This document shows positions 33,441 through 44,153 of a stretch of DNA of 64,000 nucleotides, piece by piece. The position numbers were made by a program, and so were the translations under genes. Position 1 is the first letter of the stretch, and every line of letters starts with the position of its first letter. The notes below the pieces were generated by a model. It searched no databases. It was not told the DNA's origin and saw nothing but the letters and a program-made list of their open reading frames with translations. The stretch covers positions 23,621,610 through 23,685,609 of the forward strand of contig NC_079415.1 of the NCBI RefSeq assembly GCF_026213295.1. The letters are read 5' to 3'. The DNA comes from Gadus chalcogrammus (lineage: Eukaryota > Chordata > Actinopteri > Gadiformes > Gadidae).

Positions 33441-34695
33441 ATACATAGTCTGATTTTCCCATTTTTTTTCTTCACTACTACCACTGGTGATGCAAACGGA
33501 CTCTCGGACTCTCTTATTATTCCAGCATCCAAGAGCTCCCTGAGGTGCTGCTTTACAGCTTCCCTATCACTGGGGTGTATCGGCCTTGCTCGCTCTTTGA
33601 AAGGTGTCTGGTCATGCAACCGAATATGGTGTTTCACACTAGTTGTGTGACCAAAGGAGAGCTCGTCAACTGCAAAGACCTCTGGGATGGAGTTCAGCTT
33701 GACTGTAATACGTCGTTTCCACTCCTCAGACATGGGTGCATCATCGAGATTGAATGCAAGCTCCTCGCTTGGTGTCTGAGAGTTGGTGGGCACAGACTGA
33801 TGGGGGCTTAGGGGCTTTACACTCTGAGCGGCAGATACTTCGCCAATGACACACTTTGGAGGTAGAGTAATACTGTGATCTGTTGTATTTCTGAGAATAA
33901 CAGGGATCTTGCTTGAAGCTTTACAGTTGATATTCATAAGTGCACACTCAAGAAACAAACCACCAGGAAGGGAAAAAGACTCAGGGGGCTCAAGAATGAA
34001 AGAGTTGTGTGGATTTCCGTTACCCACTCTGACATCTCCAAACACACACAACTTGTGCCTTGCTGGAACGGTGATGGGTTTTTTCCCATGCAACTTGACA
34101 GGACAGGTTTTGGTTTCATTTTCATGCAGTTGAGCAACATGGTGGAGGAGTAATGCAAAACTGTCTGACCTCCTCAGGAATGTTGGCCTGTCATGATCTA
34201 TGCCACATTGGTAGAGCTGCAGCAAAACATTTGTGCCTACCAACACTGGTATTCTGCTATTGAATTGGCACTCTGGGACAATGAGGGCTAGAGCAGTTAA
34301 CTGTTCCTCCATGCCGGTAACACTGCTAGGAAAAGTCAGGAGAACTTCCACATAGCCCTGATAGGGCACAGGCTGACCCCCGGCCCCTTCAACCTCAAGC
34401 AAATGACTGATGGGCTTGATGGGGAGGGAAGCCAGGTGTCTGGAATGGAAAGTCTCTGAAATAGTCGTGACCTGAGATCCGGTATCAAGGATAGATTCAC
34501 ATTGTACATCTCCCACGTAGACTGTAGAGACACAGCGGGGGCCCACAAGCCCAAGAGGTAGGGTGTAATTGAGACCATCGCAGCTCTCAGGGCTTTTGGC
34601 TCTTGGCTCCTCTTTAACATTGTGGGTCATTACTCTGGGACTTATCTGATTGATGTCCTCAGCTCCTGGTCGTCCCAAAGCAGGAGCCTCTACAA
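33441..34695 (-). pseudogene. pol: gypsy copy 2 protease and RT N-terminus
   Basis: Duplicate of 20060-21314 with the same LDTGSQ protease site. Two substitutions relative to copy 1 change Arg to Gln (CpG to TpG on the + strand near 34502) and His to Tyr (near 34567). Confidence 0.9.
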
Positions 34696-34702
34696 GTTTA
34701 AA
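34636..34702 (-). promoter_or_regulatory. -1 frameshift signal of gypsy copy 2
   Basis: Same heptamer (34702-34696), spacer and pseudoknot pairing as copy 1. Confidence 0.8.
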
Positions 34703-36339
34703 GATACCTTGCGGGCTGCCTGCTGGGCCCAGAATCTGTCGCGTTTGTCTCTGAGCTCTTCATTATTTTTGCGGACAAGGTCAGGGTTGGGGCTGTTAGT
34801 ACAGTTTGCTGCTATGTGGCCGGTTTCCCCACACTTAAAGCAGAACCATGGTCTCGGTGGAGTGGCAGTTCGGGATGTCGAATCAGGATTTGTGACATAG
34901 GCTGCTAAATGTTCACTTTGTAAGGGTGATTCTTTTCTTGTAGAACTACTTGGCACCTCTTCACGTGTGAGCTTAATTCTCTCTTTGTGTACAAGTTGTG
35001 CCACTTGTTTCCGGAGTTCAGCTACTTCCCTTTCAAGTTTAGAACTTGCATCATGCTTCTTAGGATTTGTGGTAGCAGGTTCCTCGTCGAATACTGGCAT
35101 GCTCAAGACTGAGTGAACATGTGTTGCAGCCCTAGTGCTTCCCAGATGTTTTTTCATCCGGTCCATCTTGGCTGCAAGCCGGTCCTCTTCTGTTCTCAAA
35201 AGCAACAATAGTTCAGGGAAAGATGGGGGATTGGGTTTTCGATGCTCAAGTTGAAGGCCGATGATTAAGCTCTGGTCCCAGCACCCTCTACAGAATTGCC
35301 TGAGTAAGTACTTGTTGGACTCTGTGACTGAAACCCCCCCTCTAGAGATGGCTTTGGTGAGAAGGGTTTGGAGACGGTTCAAGTAAACAGAGGGCTTCTC
35401 CCCAGCATTCTGGTTGGAGCCCAAAAAGGTTGCAAATAGCTCTTCACCATCCTCTACCATGCCAAATGCTGATTCGAGCTGAGTGAGGTAAGCCTCAGGG
35501 GTTGCATTTGTTCCAAGCGGCTTGACAATATCAGCAGCTGGGCTGAGCAGGCTCTCTAGTATTCTTCTCACCTTTTGAGAGTCAGACAATGAAGCATCAT
35601 TACAGAGAAGGTCTACCTGAATGCGCCAGGCATCATAATCAGCTTCCCCATTTGGCTTTGGTAGTCGCCCTGAGAAGGTTTTCACTCTGCTTTGGCTGTA
35701 GCTGGATGGCGCTGTGTCATTACGAATGAAATGTTCAACAATGACTTTCTGAACTTGAGGTGGATTTATTGTGCCCTCGTCAAAGAAAGTGGGAGCTTTG
35801 GGAGCATTGGGAGGGAGAGTACTGGCAACCAGATTGGGTGGGTTTAGCTCTGGTATGTCACCACTAGCTGTTTGGCCATGCTGATCTAAAGTCTCAAAAT
35901 GGGTATCGGGACTCTGTGGCGGGGCAGAATCAGGCTGGACATGTTGCAAATCATGCTGAAGCATATCCCAAAAGCCAGCTTTGCTTTTCCCGGCAAGAGT
36001 GCTCAGTTCAGCCAAACATCGCCGGGCTAATTCCCTCCCTAGGTCCTCTTGACACACCTCACGAATGCTTCTCACATGCCAGGTGAGAGTGGGATCATAT
36101 GGGCTTGGTAGGTTGCCAAGGTTGGCAGGATCGAGTCTTGATATTGTTTGTTCCGATGAGTACTGTATAAGGGTTCGACCTTTTGGCTTGTCTGGTTTAT
36201 CAGGGACCCTGACAATTTTTTCAATGTCCCCATTTACTTCAAAAAAATCATTTATATCTTTATCAGTGCATGTTTCATCTATTCCTGTGACATAAAGGCA
36301 TCTAGGCCCATGCAAGTCGAATTGGTTGCAAAGATCCAT
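34690..36339 (-). CDS. gag: gypsy copy 2 gag
   Basis: 549 residues, intact, identical to copy 1 gag except one Arg-to-Leu change in the segment after PELLLLLRTEEDR (near 35177). RRM-like N-terminus, PNMA-type capsid and CCHC knuckle as in copy 1. Confidence 0.93.
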   Translation of the reverse strand: MDLCNQFDLHGPRCLYVTGIDETCTDKDINDFFEVNGDIEKIVRVPDKPDKPKGRTLIQYSSEQTISRLDPANLGNLPSPYDPTLTWHVRSIREVCQEDLGRELARRCLAELSTLAGKSKAGFWDMLQHDLQHVQPDSAPPQSPDTHFETLDQHGQTASGDIPELNPPNLVASTLPPNAPKAPTFFDEGTINPPQVQKVIVEHFIRNDTAPSSYSQSRVKTFSGRLPKPNGEADYDAWRIQVDLLCNDASLSDSQKVRRILESLLSPAADIVKPLGTNATPEAYLTQLESAFGMVEDGEELFATFLGSNQNAGEKPSVYLNRLQTLLTKAISRGGVSVTESNKYLLRQFCRGCWDQSLIIGLQLEHRKPNPPSFPELLLLLRTEEDRLAAKMDRMKKHLGSTRAATHVHSVLSMPVFDEEPATTNPKKHDASSKLEREVAELRKQVAQLVHKERIKLTREEVPSSSTRKESPLQSEHLAAYVTNPDSTSRTATPPRPWFCFKCGETGHIAANCTNSPNPDLVRKNNEELRDKRDRFWAQQAARKVSLNL

Positions 36340-36487
36340 TTTATACTGACTGTTCGGTTAAATGTATTCTGTTTTTAACAGCGGTTTTAACAACTACACA
36401 ACCATAATTTCAGTTTGAGCGTATATTGGTTTGTTAAATTATGTCTGCAAAATATTTGGGGTGGAAACTATTTTAATCTACACCAAT

Positions 36488-36505
36488 CTCCTGGCTAGCT
36501 CGCCA
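36488..36505 (-). promoter_or_regulatory. putative primer-binding site, gypsy copy 2
   Basis: Same TGGCGAGCTAGCC sequence next to LTR 3. Confidence 0.5.
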
Positions 36506-36509
36506 CTTT

Positions 36510-37528
36510 TGTAACCCCTCTGGCACCTAAGTCCTTAAGCTAGTGTGTTTATAAAACCAAGAGGCAGGGGTCATTATCTATTTTAGATTCGATGAGGAGA
36601 TTGGTTGTTATACTGTAAGGATATACCTGTAATATCCACCCCAAATAACTCACACGACAACCGATTGGCGATTTAGTTTGAAGAAAAATATATATATTGA
36701 AAACAAACTTATGGAGTCAGTATTCCACAATGCAGATATATGGAATGAAGAACAAAATACTGCTAAGGCACGAAAGTACCACACTTCTAGTAATAGTAAT
36801 AAACAATTTAGTATGATAACACAGTAATATAGTTAAATTCACAAAGAACCTTAAACCTTCAATATCTTCACAAGTGGTTTTCTTAAATGAAATTGTACCA
36901 AACAAAAACCTCTGAGATCTCAGGAAAAAGAAATAATAAAATAATAATAGAAATTTGAGTCCACCCCAGAAGTCCTACCACCCCAATGGATGTCAGATGA
37001 GGCAGTCCAGGAAGAGTATTGCAGGATGGAATGGCAATGTGAATGATGATCCCCTGGCAGAAGATGGAAAGCAACCAGGATGGAGATATGGACAGATGAC
37101 GGTCCTCTGAAGGGCTCCACAAAAAAAACCAGCCGGAATATCAATCAATAGTTCAACAGAGTTCTACACGATGTCCACAGCTTCTCAAGCGTCTCAATGT
37201 TTATCATATCTTCTTTCTATTTCAGTTATCAACTTTCTGACTCAGTTTTATCAAGGTACAGCTATGTTGTTTCTCCAACATCCGCACGAACTGCGTAGCA
37301 GGCACGAGGAAGAACAAAGAAACACGTGCGAGTAAGATGATGACTCGTAGCGTTTTTTCTTCGCAACTAAAAGAGTATTGATTGCGCCTCTGCTGCCACC
37401 TTGTGACCAAATTGGGGAATAGGTTATTTCTTTAAAAAACTAAATTTAACAACAAATCACATGGAATGCAGCTTAATTTTCCAAAATAATGGAGGTAATA
37501 GCCTGGAAGATTTACTACCTGGGTTACA
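36510..37528 (-). repeat. gypsy LTR 3 (5' LTR of copy 2)
   Basis: 1,019 bp with the same indel state as LTR 1. Followed by the right TSD CGGG at 37529-37532. Confidence 0.95.
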
Positions 37529-37619
37529 CGGGCAAAACATTTGTCATTTGACGCGATCGACCGTTTCGCGGGCAAATTTTTTTATTGTTTCGATTAAACA
37601 ATTAAATACAATACAAATA

Positions 37620-38626
37620 CAGTGGAATCCGCTTATAGTGGTCACATTTGTCCAGAGCCAATTTGAACACTATAAGCGGATGATTACTAAAACCAAATTT
37701 ACCGTTATTTCACTTATTTTTTATGCAGAATATAATTTGTATGGTTTTTCAATGAGAACAATGAAATGAAACGGATAGCTTCCACATTTACTGAATTTTA
37801 TTACAGTATCATGCAAGTTTAATTACATATACCTGTACTGCGCTGTGCGCAGACATAACTCTGGTACGTAGTCACGCTCGAGCCACTCGTCGCGTGACAC
37901 AGTGTCAGCCTCAGCAGCCTCTCCGTGCAGCTTCTTAAACACAATGTTCTCCCTCTTTTTAAATCGCTCAAACCAGCCGCTAGAAACTTTGAAACTCTCC
38001 TCTCCGAGACTTGTTGCTAATGACTCAGCCTTCTCCCTGACCAAGGGTCCGCTCAGCGGAGCGTTGCGAGACCGGGCATAATCAATCCACTTCACCAGGG
38101 CAGCCTCAACCGCAGGTGCTTTGCCCGGGCGCCGTGGTTTTCGGTCTCCGTCGTTAGCCTTCATGACTGTCTCTCGTTGCTTAATTAGACTCCACAAGGT
38201 AGCCTGATGAATGCCAAGCTTCACCGCAGCATCTCGTTGGCTCATTTTTGGCAACTTATCATATGCCTCGAGGAGATTACGTTTTTCATTCATAGAAAAT
38301 TATTTCCTTTTTCCAGCCATGATTCGCAAGCTAGTTCTAGCTGCCTGGTCGTCAACTCTTTACGTTAGCTAGCTAGGCAGAAGCAGACGTCCAGAAAGGA
38401 TTCATGGTAAAATACTGTAATAATAAATTGTAATAATTTTAAAATTATGTTTGCACATGTTTACATTCATAAAATGGCCAAAAATGAACATTATAAGCGG
38501 ATTTCTTGATTACTATGAACAAATTATTTAAACAGCATTTGTATAGAAATTATTCGGTCCCAAGCCTTTTGAACACTATAAGCGGTTGATTACTATATCC
38601 GTGACCACTATAAGCGGATTCCACTG
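37620..38626 (-). mobile_element. Tigger (pogo-group) non-autonomous transposon
   Basis: TIRs CAGTGGAATCCGCTTATAG and CTATAAGCGGATTCCACTG are flanked by the TA target on both sides (37618-37619 and 38627-38628). It lies in the right half of the foldback element. The same foldback sequence without it is seen near 9640. Confidence 0.93.
37823..38293 (-). CDS. Tigger DNA-binding-domain protein, truncated transposase
   Basis: A 156-codon open frame. The N-terminal Psq-type helix-turn-helix is about residues 10-50 (SQRDAAVKLGIHQATLW). A CENP-B-type second helix-turn-helix follows at about 65-130 (WIDYARSRNAPLSGPLV, SSGWFERFKKRENI). This layout is that of Tigger/TIGD proteins, which bind their TIRs with these domains. 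The frame ends at DYVPELCLRTAQ, just where the DDE nuclease should begin, so it could bind but not cut. Full-length family members are about 450-600 residues. There is no frameshift within the retained part. Whether it is expressed is unknown. Confidence 0.85.
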   Translation of the reverse strand: MNEKRNLLEAYDKLPKMSQRDAAVKLGIHQATLWSLIKQRETVMKANDGDRKPRRPGKAPAVEAALVKWIDYARSRNAPLSGPLVREKAESLATSLGEESFKVSSGWFERFKKRENIVFKKLHGEAAEADTVSRDEWLERDYVPELCLRTAQYRYM

Positions 38627-38825
38627 TATAAAGTAAAAACAAGTGTTATCGCTATCTATCATAATACAGATAGCGATCCGCTATCTGTATTATGTTATTT
38701 CGTCGTTTGGAAACATGTTTTCTGCATCGCGTCGTCTGTTGCCGGGCAGGTTGTCAGGATGTAAACAAACGATGATGTAGGCCGGTACAATTTTCGCCCC
38801 CGGTACAATTTTAACGTGACAGCTC

Positions 38826-40806
38826 CATACCACAGGAGCTACAAAACATTATCCGTTACCACGGCAACCACCATCACAACCACCATCAATCCCGGGAAGA
38901 CCCCGAATCACCAGGCTCAAGTGAGATAGCTGACCCCAGGATAGCGCGTCGGAGACGCCGACACAAGCGGGGCAAGAGGGGGGGGCTTCATGCTAGGCTA
39001 AAAGCCTGCGCTAGCCGACCACCGCTACCCAGCCTCCTGCTAGCTAACGTGCGGTCTCTGGAAAACAAGCTGGACGAGCTAAGGGCCAGGATTACAACTC
39101 ATCGGGAAGTAAGAGAGTGTTGCGCTCTAATCTTCACCGAGACCTGGCTCTCAGACAAAGTCTCAGACTGCGCCTTTCAGCTACAGACTCACTCCGTACA
39201 CCGAGCAGACCGGACTGCAGCCTCCGGTAAAGTCAAAGGGGGAGGAGTGTGTGTGTTTATCAACAACTCGTGGTGTGGAGATGTACGGACTGTGCATAAG
39301 CATTGTTCGCCAGATGTGGAGTTTTTACTGTTGAGATGCCGTCCCTACTATCTACCAAGGGAATTTACTGCTGTGTTTTTGGCTGCTATTTACATCCCCC
39401 CACGCGCCAACTCCACGGCAGCGCTCAGCGAACTCTATGACGTCATCAGCGCGCACGAGACAGCTCATCCTGATGCTGCGCTCATCGCCGCTGGCGACTT
39501 TAACCACTGCAACTTAAAGACTGTATTCCCCAAATTTTTCCAACATGTGGATATTCCCACCCGTGATAAGAACACACTGGATCATGTTTACAGCAGCATA
39601 CGTGGTGCCTACAGGGCCGCACCCCGCCCCCACTTCGGGCACTCAGACCACATCTCTTTGTTCCTGTATCCTGCATACAGACAAAGGCTGAAACAGACAA
39701 ACCTTGTGACTAAACAAGTCAAACTCTGGACACCAGACACTGAGAGCATCCTGCAGGACTGTTTTGCTCAGACAGACTGGGATGTGTTTAAAGCTGCAGC
39801 CACACTGGAGGACTCTTCTGTCAGCATACAGGACTATGCTGAGTATGTGACTGGGTATATTAGCACTTGTGTTGATAACATCGTGCCCACCATACAAGTC
39901 AAGAGGTTTCCGAACCAGGTACGCCACATGCTGCGTGCTCGCTCTATTGCATTTAAATCAGGCAATGAGACGGAGTGCAAAGCTGCGAAGTATGCTCTGG
40001 AAAAAGCCATCAGAGCAGCCAAAAGGCAGTACAGAGTGAAGCTGGATGGCTTCTATTCCACTGTGGACTCCGGGCGGATGTGGCAAGGCCTGCAGCACAT
40101 CACTGACTACAGGACCACCACCAGCACCATCAGCTCCACAGACAGCTTGCCGGATGAGCTCAACACCTTCTACACCTGCTTCGAGACCTCCAGCCCCACC
40201 ACAGAGAGGAGGCCCTCACACACCAGGAGCACCCTCCCCCTCTCCCCCCCACCAACCGTCTCATCAGGACAGGTACACAGAGTCCTGAGGAACATCAACC
40301 CTCGCAAGGCAGCCGGACCAGATAACATCCCTGGGCGAGCTCTCAGAGCATGCGCCAACGAGCTGGCTGATGTTCTCACATCCATCTTCAACCTTTCCAT
40401 CAGCCTTTGCACAGTTCCCTCCTGTTTCAAGACCACAACCATCATCCCTGTTCCAAAGAAGAGCCCACCAAGCTGTCTGAATGACTACAGACCAATAGCA
40501 CTCACTCCAATCATTATGAAGTGCTTTGAGAGAGTGGTGCTGACCCACATTCAGAGCAGAATACCAGACACCCTGGACCCCCTGCAATATGCCTACCGGC
40601 CCAACAGGTCCACCTCTGATGCTGTCGCTGCTGTTCTCCACTATTCCCTCTCCCATCTGGAAAATAAAGACTCCTACATCAGGACGCTCTTTGTGGATTA
40701 CAGCTCCGCCTTCAATACAGTCATCCCCCACAAACTCACAGACAAACTGTCTACATTAGGTCTGCACCCCACCCCACCATCTGTGACTGGCTCCAGGACT
40801 TTCTGA
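38826..40806 (+). pseudogene. LINE-A ORF, endonuclease and RT fingers/palm
   Basis: Continues in frame from 9259. It holds His/Asn-rich and Arg-rich linkers (ARRRRRHKRGKRGG), the AP-endonuclease (LLLANVRSLENKLDEL, LIFTETWL, GGGVCVFINNSWC, AAIYIPPRA, IAAGDFNHCNLKTVFPKF, FGHSDHISLFLYP) and the RT N-terminal half ([46 protein letters not shown]). Near 40760-40800 a CCCCACC-rich slip shifts the frame, ending in a stop. Same family as LINE-B by motif order. Confidence 0.9.
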
Positions 40807-41642
40807 CTGGCAGGCCCCAATCTGTCAGGATTGGAAATAGGACTTCAGCCAGCATCATCACAAACATTGGCACGCCACAGGGCTGCGTGCTCAGCCCAAT
40901 CCTCTACACCCTGTTCACTCATGACTGTGTCTCCTCCCACATAGACAACACCATCCTGAAGTTTGCGGACGACACCGCAGTGATAGGACGCATCACGGGC
41001 GGGGACGAAGCGGCCTACAGGAGGGAGGTGGCCAGTCTGGTGTCATGGTGTGAGGACAATAACCTCACCCTCAACAAGGACAAGACCAAGGAGATGATAG
41101 TGGACTTGAGGAAGAATAGGAGTCCTCATCGGCCACTGTTCATCGGGGAGCTTGAAGTAAAGAGGTTGAGCAGCTTCAAGTACCTCGGCGTCCACATCAG
41201 CGACGACCTCACTTGGACACTCAACACCACACAGCTGGTTAAGAAATCCCAACAGCGGCTGTACTTCCTGAGGAGGCTGAGGAAGTTTGGCATGTTGCCT
41301 GATATCCTCAGAAACTTCTACGGCTGCATTGTTGAGAGCATCTTGACCGGCTGCATCACCGTCTGGTACGGCAGCACTTCCGCTTTGGACCGCAGACGAC
41401 TGCAGAGAGTGGTAAAGACTGCAGAGAGGATCATCAGAACCCCACTGCCCTCTCTGCAGAGCATCTACCACTGCAGAGTACACAGGAGAGCTGCCACCAT
41501 ACTCAAGGACCCCACCCACCCCCAGCATGGACTGTTTACACTTCTACCCTCAGGACGGAGGTATAGAAGTATGAAGTCCAAAACTTCAAGACTAAAGAAC
41601 TCTTTCTTCCCCACTGCCCTCAGACTCCTTAACAACAGATAG
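40807..41642 (+). pseudogene. LINE-A ORF, RT C-terminal half after frameshift
   Basis: The other frame resumes with motif B ([12 protein letters not shown]), catalytic FADD ([15 protein letters not shown]), the thumb and the [20 protein letters not shown] tail. The stop is at 41640-41642. The shifted frame means no full RT can be made. Confidence 0.88.
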
Positions 41643-41737
41643 GAGTCTGTTGTTAAGGTGTATTCTACCTCAGGACTGCCGCAGCTGTTTACATTTTGCT
41701 CACGCACTTTGGCTTTCTTGGATTTGCACCATTCCGT

Positions 41738-41774
41738 TTTTTTTTATTTATTTTTTTTTTTTTTTTTATTTATC

Positions 41775-41805
<31 letters not shown>
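41738..41805. repeat. T-rich tract in LINE-A 3' UTR
   Basis: Interrupted poly(T), about 65 bp. Confidence 0.9.
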
Positions 41806-41950
41806 GACTTAAATGTATTATTTGTTCTATCGATCTTGTAAAAAAAATCTTGGCATTCAGTCTGTGGAAACAAAGGAAGAATTTCATTGCACAACTGAGA
41901 ACGTCTCATTTATGCATATGACAATAAACACTTTGAATTTAATTGAATTG

Positions 41951-42998
41951 AAAAGTACTGGTTTCAAAACTACTTAAAGTATTAAAGTAAAAGTAATGCA
42001 AGGGGGAAAAAATGCCATTAAGGACAAAAGCTTAGGCCGTGCCACAGGGGCCTATAGAATTACAAACAGCTTTTTTGCCAAGTATGCTCACATCCGTGAA
42101 TTAGTGACACACACACAGCACACCTCTGTAGCACACTGCCCCACTTCCTCCAAAAATTTTTTTTTCTAAAGGCCATCTAATGACAATAATGTTAATCTGG
42201 AAAAAATTGGGATGCACCTGTTTCAGACACATTTATGCCCATTGAAAATGAATGCATATTAGTACAATGCAAAAACATTAAAGAACCATATATGTTTAGT
42301 ACTGAGCATTAACATGTGTTTCATGGAGCGGAAGATATCATGACTAGTTCCCTGTAAGTATTGGAATGGTGCAAAATGTCAAACTTCAGAGGCATGTTAT
42401 CAATAGCCTTTATTGCTAATGTAAATGTATGTATCCAAGCTTAGCTGCAGGAATTTAAGATGTAAAGAGTAAGAACTGAGTTGTTTTTGTATCCAACCAT
42501 TTCCAAAAATTCAGGTACGGCCAGGGATGTAGAAGGGTTGACTGGTGCTTGGTTGGGACATTTCGCTCATCTAAGGCTGCTATTTCGTAGCTCGACTGTG
42601 GCGCGATTCATGTCATGTCAGAGAATGTAGATGGGCTCTGGTCATGCGCAGGTGCCATGGATCGCGTATAAACCAATAGGGTGTCAGAATGGTATATGTT
42701 TCTATTCTCCTCCAACCAATCAAATTAACTCTATCCGATGGCGCAAATTATCTGGATAGGTTTTTTTGTTTGTATTTTTTTGAACGCCGGCGGAATAAAA
42801 ACAAGCTGAAATTAAATAGGAGTAACAAAGCCATTTTTAAAAAGTAAGGGGTAGAAAGTACAGATAAGTGTGTGAAAATGTAAGAAGTAGAAGTAAAAAG
42901 TAGGCTGAAAAATAATTACTCCAGTAAAGTAAAGATACCCAAAATCTCTATTTAAGTAAGGTAACGAAGTATTTGTACTTTGTTACTTGACACCTCTG
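41951..42998. other. right arm of hAT #1, no gene
   Basis: Non-coding hAT sequence ending in repeats of AAGTA words and the TIR. No transposase similarity seen. Confidence 0.7.
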
Positions 42999-43517
42999 AT
43001 GTATATATATTCTATTGAACGTTTTATACTTATATTATACTATATACCTGAACTTTTTATTTTATTATTCCCCTGCTTTGGCAATGAGTTGTAACTGGTC
43101 ATCTAAGAACATTTTGAGGAGATAATCTGCGGGTTGGTGAGGGGTGTCACATGCCACCGCACACTTTTTGCACTTTTTTTGCCGATTTCGGATGACACAA
43201 AGCAAAATCATCTCTACAGATGTCATGTTTGCGATTGTCGATGCCGTTAATTTGTGAAACGACAGTCACTGCCCTCTAGAGGATTTATTGCGTAACATCC
43301 ATAACAACGCTGAAAACAGAGGGAGGTATGAAGGGTAGTTCCGGAGGCAACGTTTGTGGCGACGGACGAATTTCGTCCGGATCCGGAGGTGTTTCGTCCG
43401 TCAATGGGTCCGTCGCCTCTGAGTTTACGAATCCGGAGTGCTCCGGGAGAAACGGAGCAATACCACCGGAAATCGAGGCGGCAGTATAGAGTCAAAAGTT
43501 AGACCATTCGCGAAAAT

Positions 43518-44153
43518 ATGCCGCGTTTCCACTGCAGGGTGCGGTACGGTTCGCCTCAGTCCGGTATGGAGGGGGCGGGGCGGTATAGCCCAGCTCAGTT
43601 CCGAGGTCGCGTTTCCACCGCCGACAGTACCCTTTATGGTAAGCCGGATGTCGATCGCCGCGGCAGCTACGTAAACATTGTGACATCAAAGCAGCGCGAC
43701 ACAGTGTAGCCTGCTCAATAAAAACAATGGAAAGTTGAACGCGACACATTAAACCGTTCCTCACTGCTCCATCAAGCTTCCTCTGCACGTCTTCCTCCCC
43801 AAGAATGCAGAGGAACATCTCCACCTCCTTGTTCGCCCAAGCAAGCGTTTTACGCGACATATTCATTGTAAAGAATCATACCTCGAGGCTACTGTTTGTT
43901 TGTTTTTATCCCCACGTCGCCCGGAAGTGACGATTCTGTCGACCAATCACTGGAGGGGGTGTGTAGCTCGAATTTTCCGGTACCCTTTCAGGCGTCTCGT
44001 CTCGTTTTCAGTACCCCAACGGAGGAGTACTGAAAACGAGGGCAAAACGAGTACGGCTCAGTCCGGGTCACGCCCACTTTTGGCGGTGGAAACGCAATCC
44101 GTACCGCACCTTTGCGAACCGAACCGTACCGCACCCTGCAGTGGAAACGCGAA
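43518..44153. mobile_element. TIR element with Myb-like gene start
   Basis: Inverted ends CGCGTTTCCACTGCAGGG and CCCTGCAGTGGAAACGCG. The flanks repeat CGCGAAAATA, but the exact TSD is ambiguous. The single-copy site is visible at 6893-6905. About 640 bp. Confidence 0.75.
43600..43866 (-). pseudogene. Myb/SANT-like (trihelix) protein start
   Basis: The minus-strand frame begins MNMSRKTLAWANKEVEMFLC, then ILGEEDVQRKLDGAVRN. This resembles the W(S/T)..E...FL..IGEE.IQ..LDG..RN start of Myb/SANT-like proteins carried by fish Harbinger-group transposons. The third helix region is missing, so it is an internally deleted remnant. Confidence 0.6.

Larger units (their letters stand above)
9739..37528 (-). 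mobile_element. tandem Ty3/gypsy array: LTR-internal-LTR-internal-LTR
   Basis: Three LTRs bracket two internal regions, all on the minus strand. The array is flanked once by a 4-bp TSD CGGG (9735-9738 and 37529-37532). It is therefore one insertion later expanded, not two insertions. Internal regions 10758-23128 and 24139-36509 have equal length (12,371 bp) and share the same nested hAT/LINE insertions. I noticed only three substitutions between them, two in the protease frame and one in gag. Confidence 0.92.
9260..38821. mobile_element. foldback element copy 1 (4-bp TSD GCTC), split
   Basis: Ends are TGTCACGTTAAAATTGTACC (9260) and GGTACAATTTTAACGTGACA (ending 38821), flanked by a 4-bp TSD GCTC (9256-9259 and 38822-38825). 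Its own sequence is 9260-9738, 37533-37619 and 38627-38821. It is related to copy 2 at 55560-56170. It contains no ORF of note. The TSD length fits Chapaev-like or Sola-like superfamilies, but this is inference. Confidence 0.83.
9063..41950 (+). mobile_element. LINE-A (AP-endonuclease non-LTR retrotransposon), split
   Basis: A nearly full-length LINE lies inside hAT #1. Its own sequence is about 9063-9259 and 38826-41950, about 3.3 kb. The 3' end has T-rich runs (41738-41805) and ends AATTGAATTG. A candidate TSD AAAAGTA lies at 9056-9062 and 41951-41957. The single ORF is interrupted after codon 61 by the foldback element. Removing that insert and one GCTC restores the frame. A real frameshift near 40760-40800 disables the RT. 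Confidence 0.8.
6934..42998. mobile_element. hAT element #1, split by nested insertions
   Basis: Ends are CAGAGGTGTCAAAAGTA (6934) and TACTTGACACCTCTG (ending 42998). They are flanked by a perfect 8-bp TSD ATGTATAT at 6926-6933 and 42999-43006. The unoccupied site is present in the second tandem unit of the host element near 44175-44200. Its own sequence is 6934-7041, about 9050-9062 and about 41951-42998, roughly 1.2 kb. No transposase is visible, so it is non-autonomous. Confidence 0.88.
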
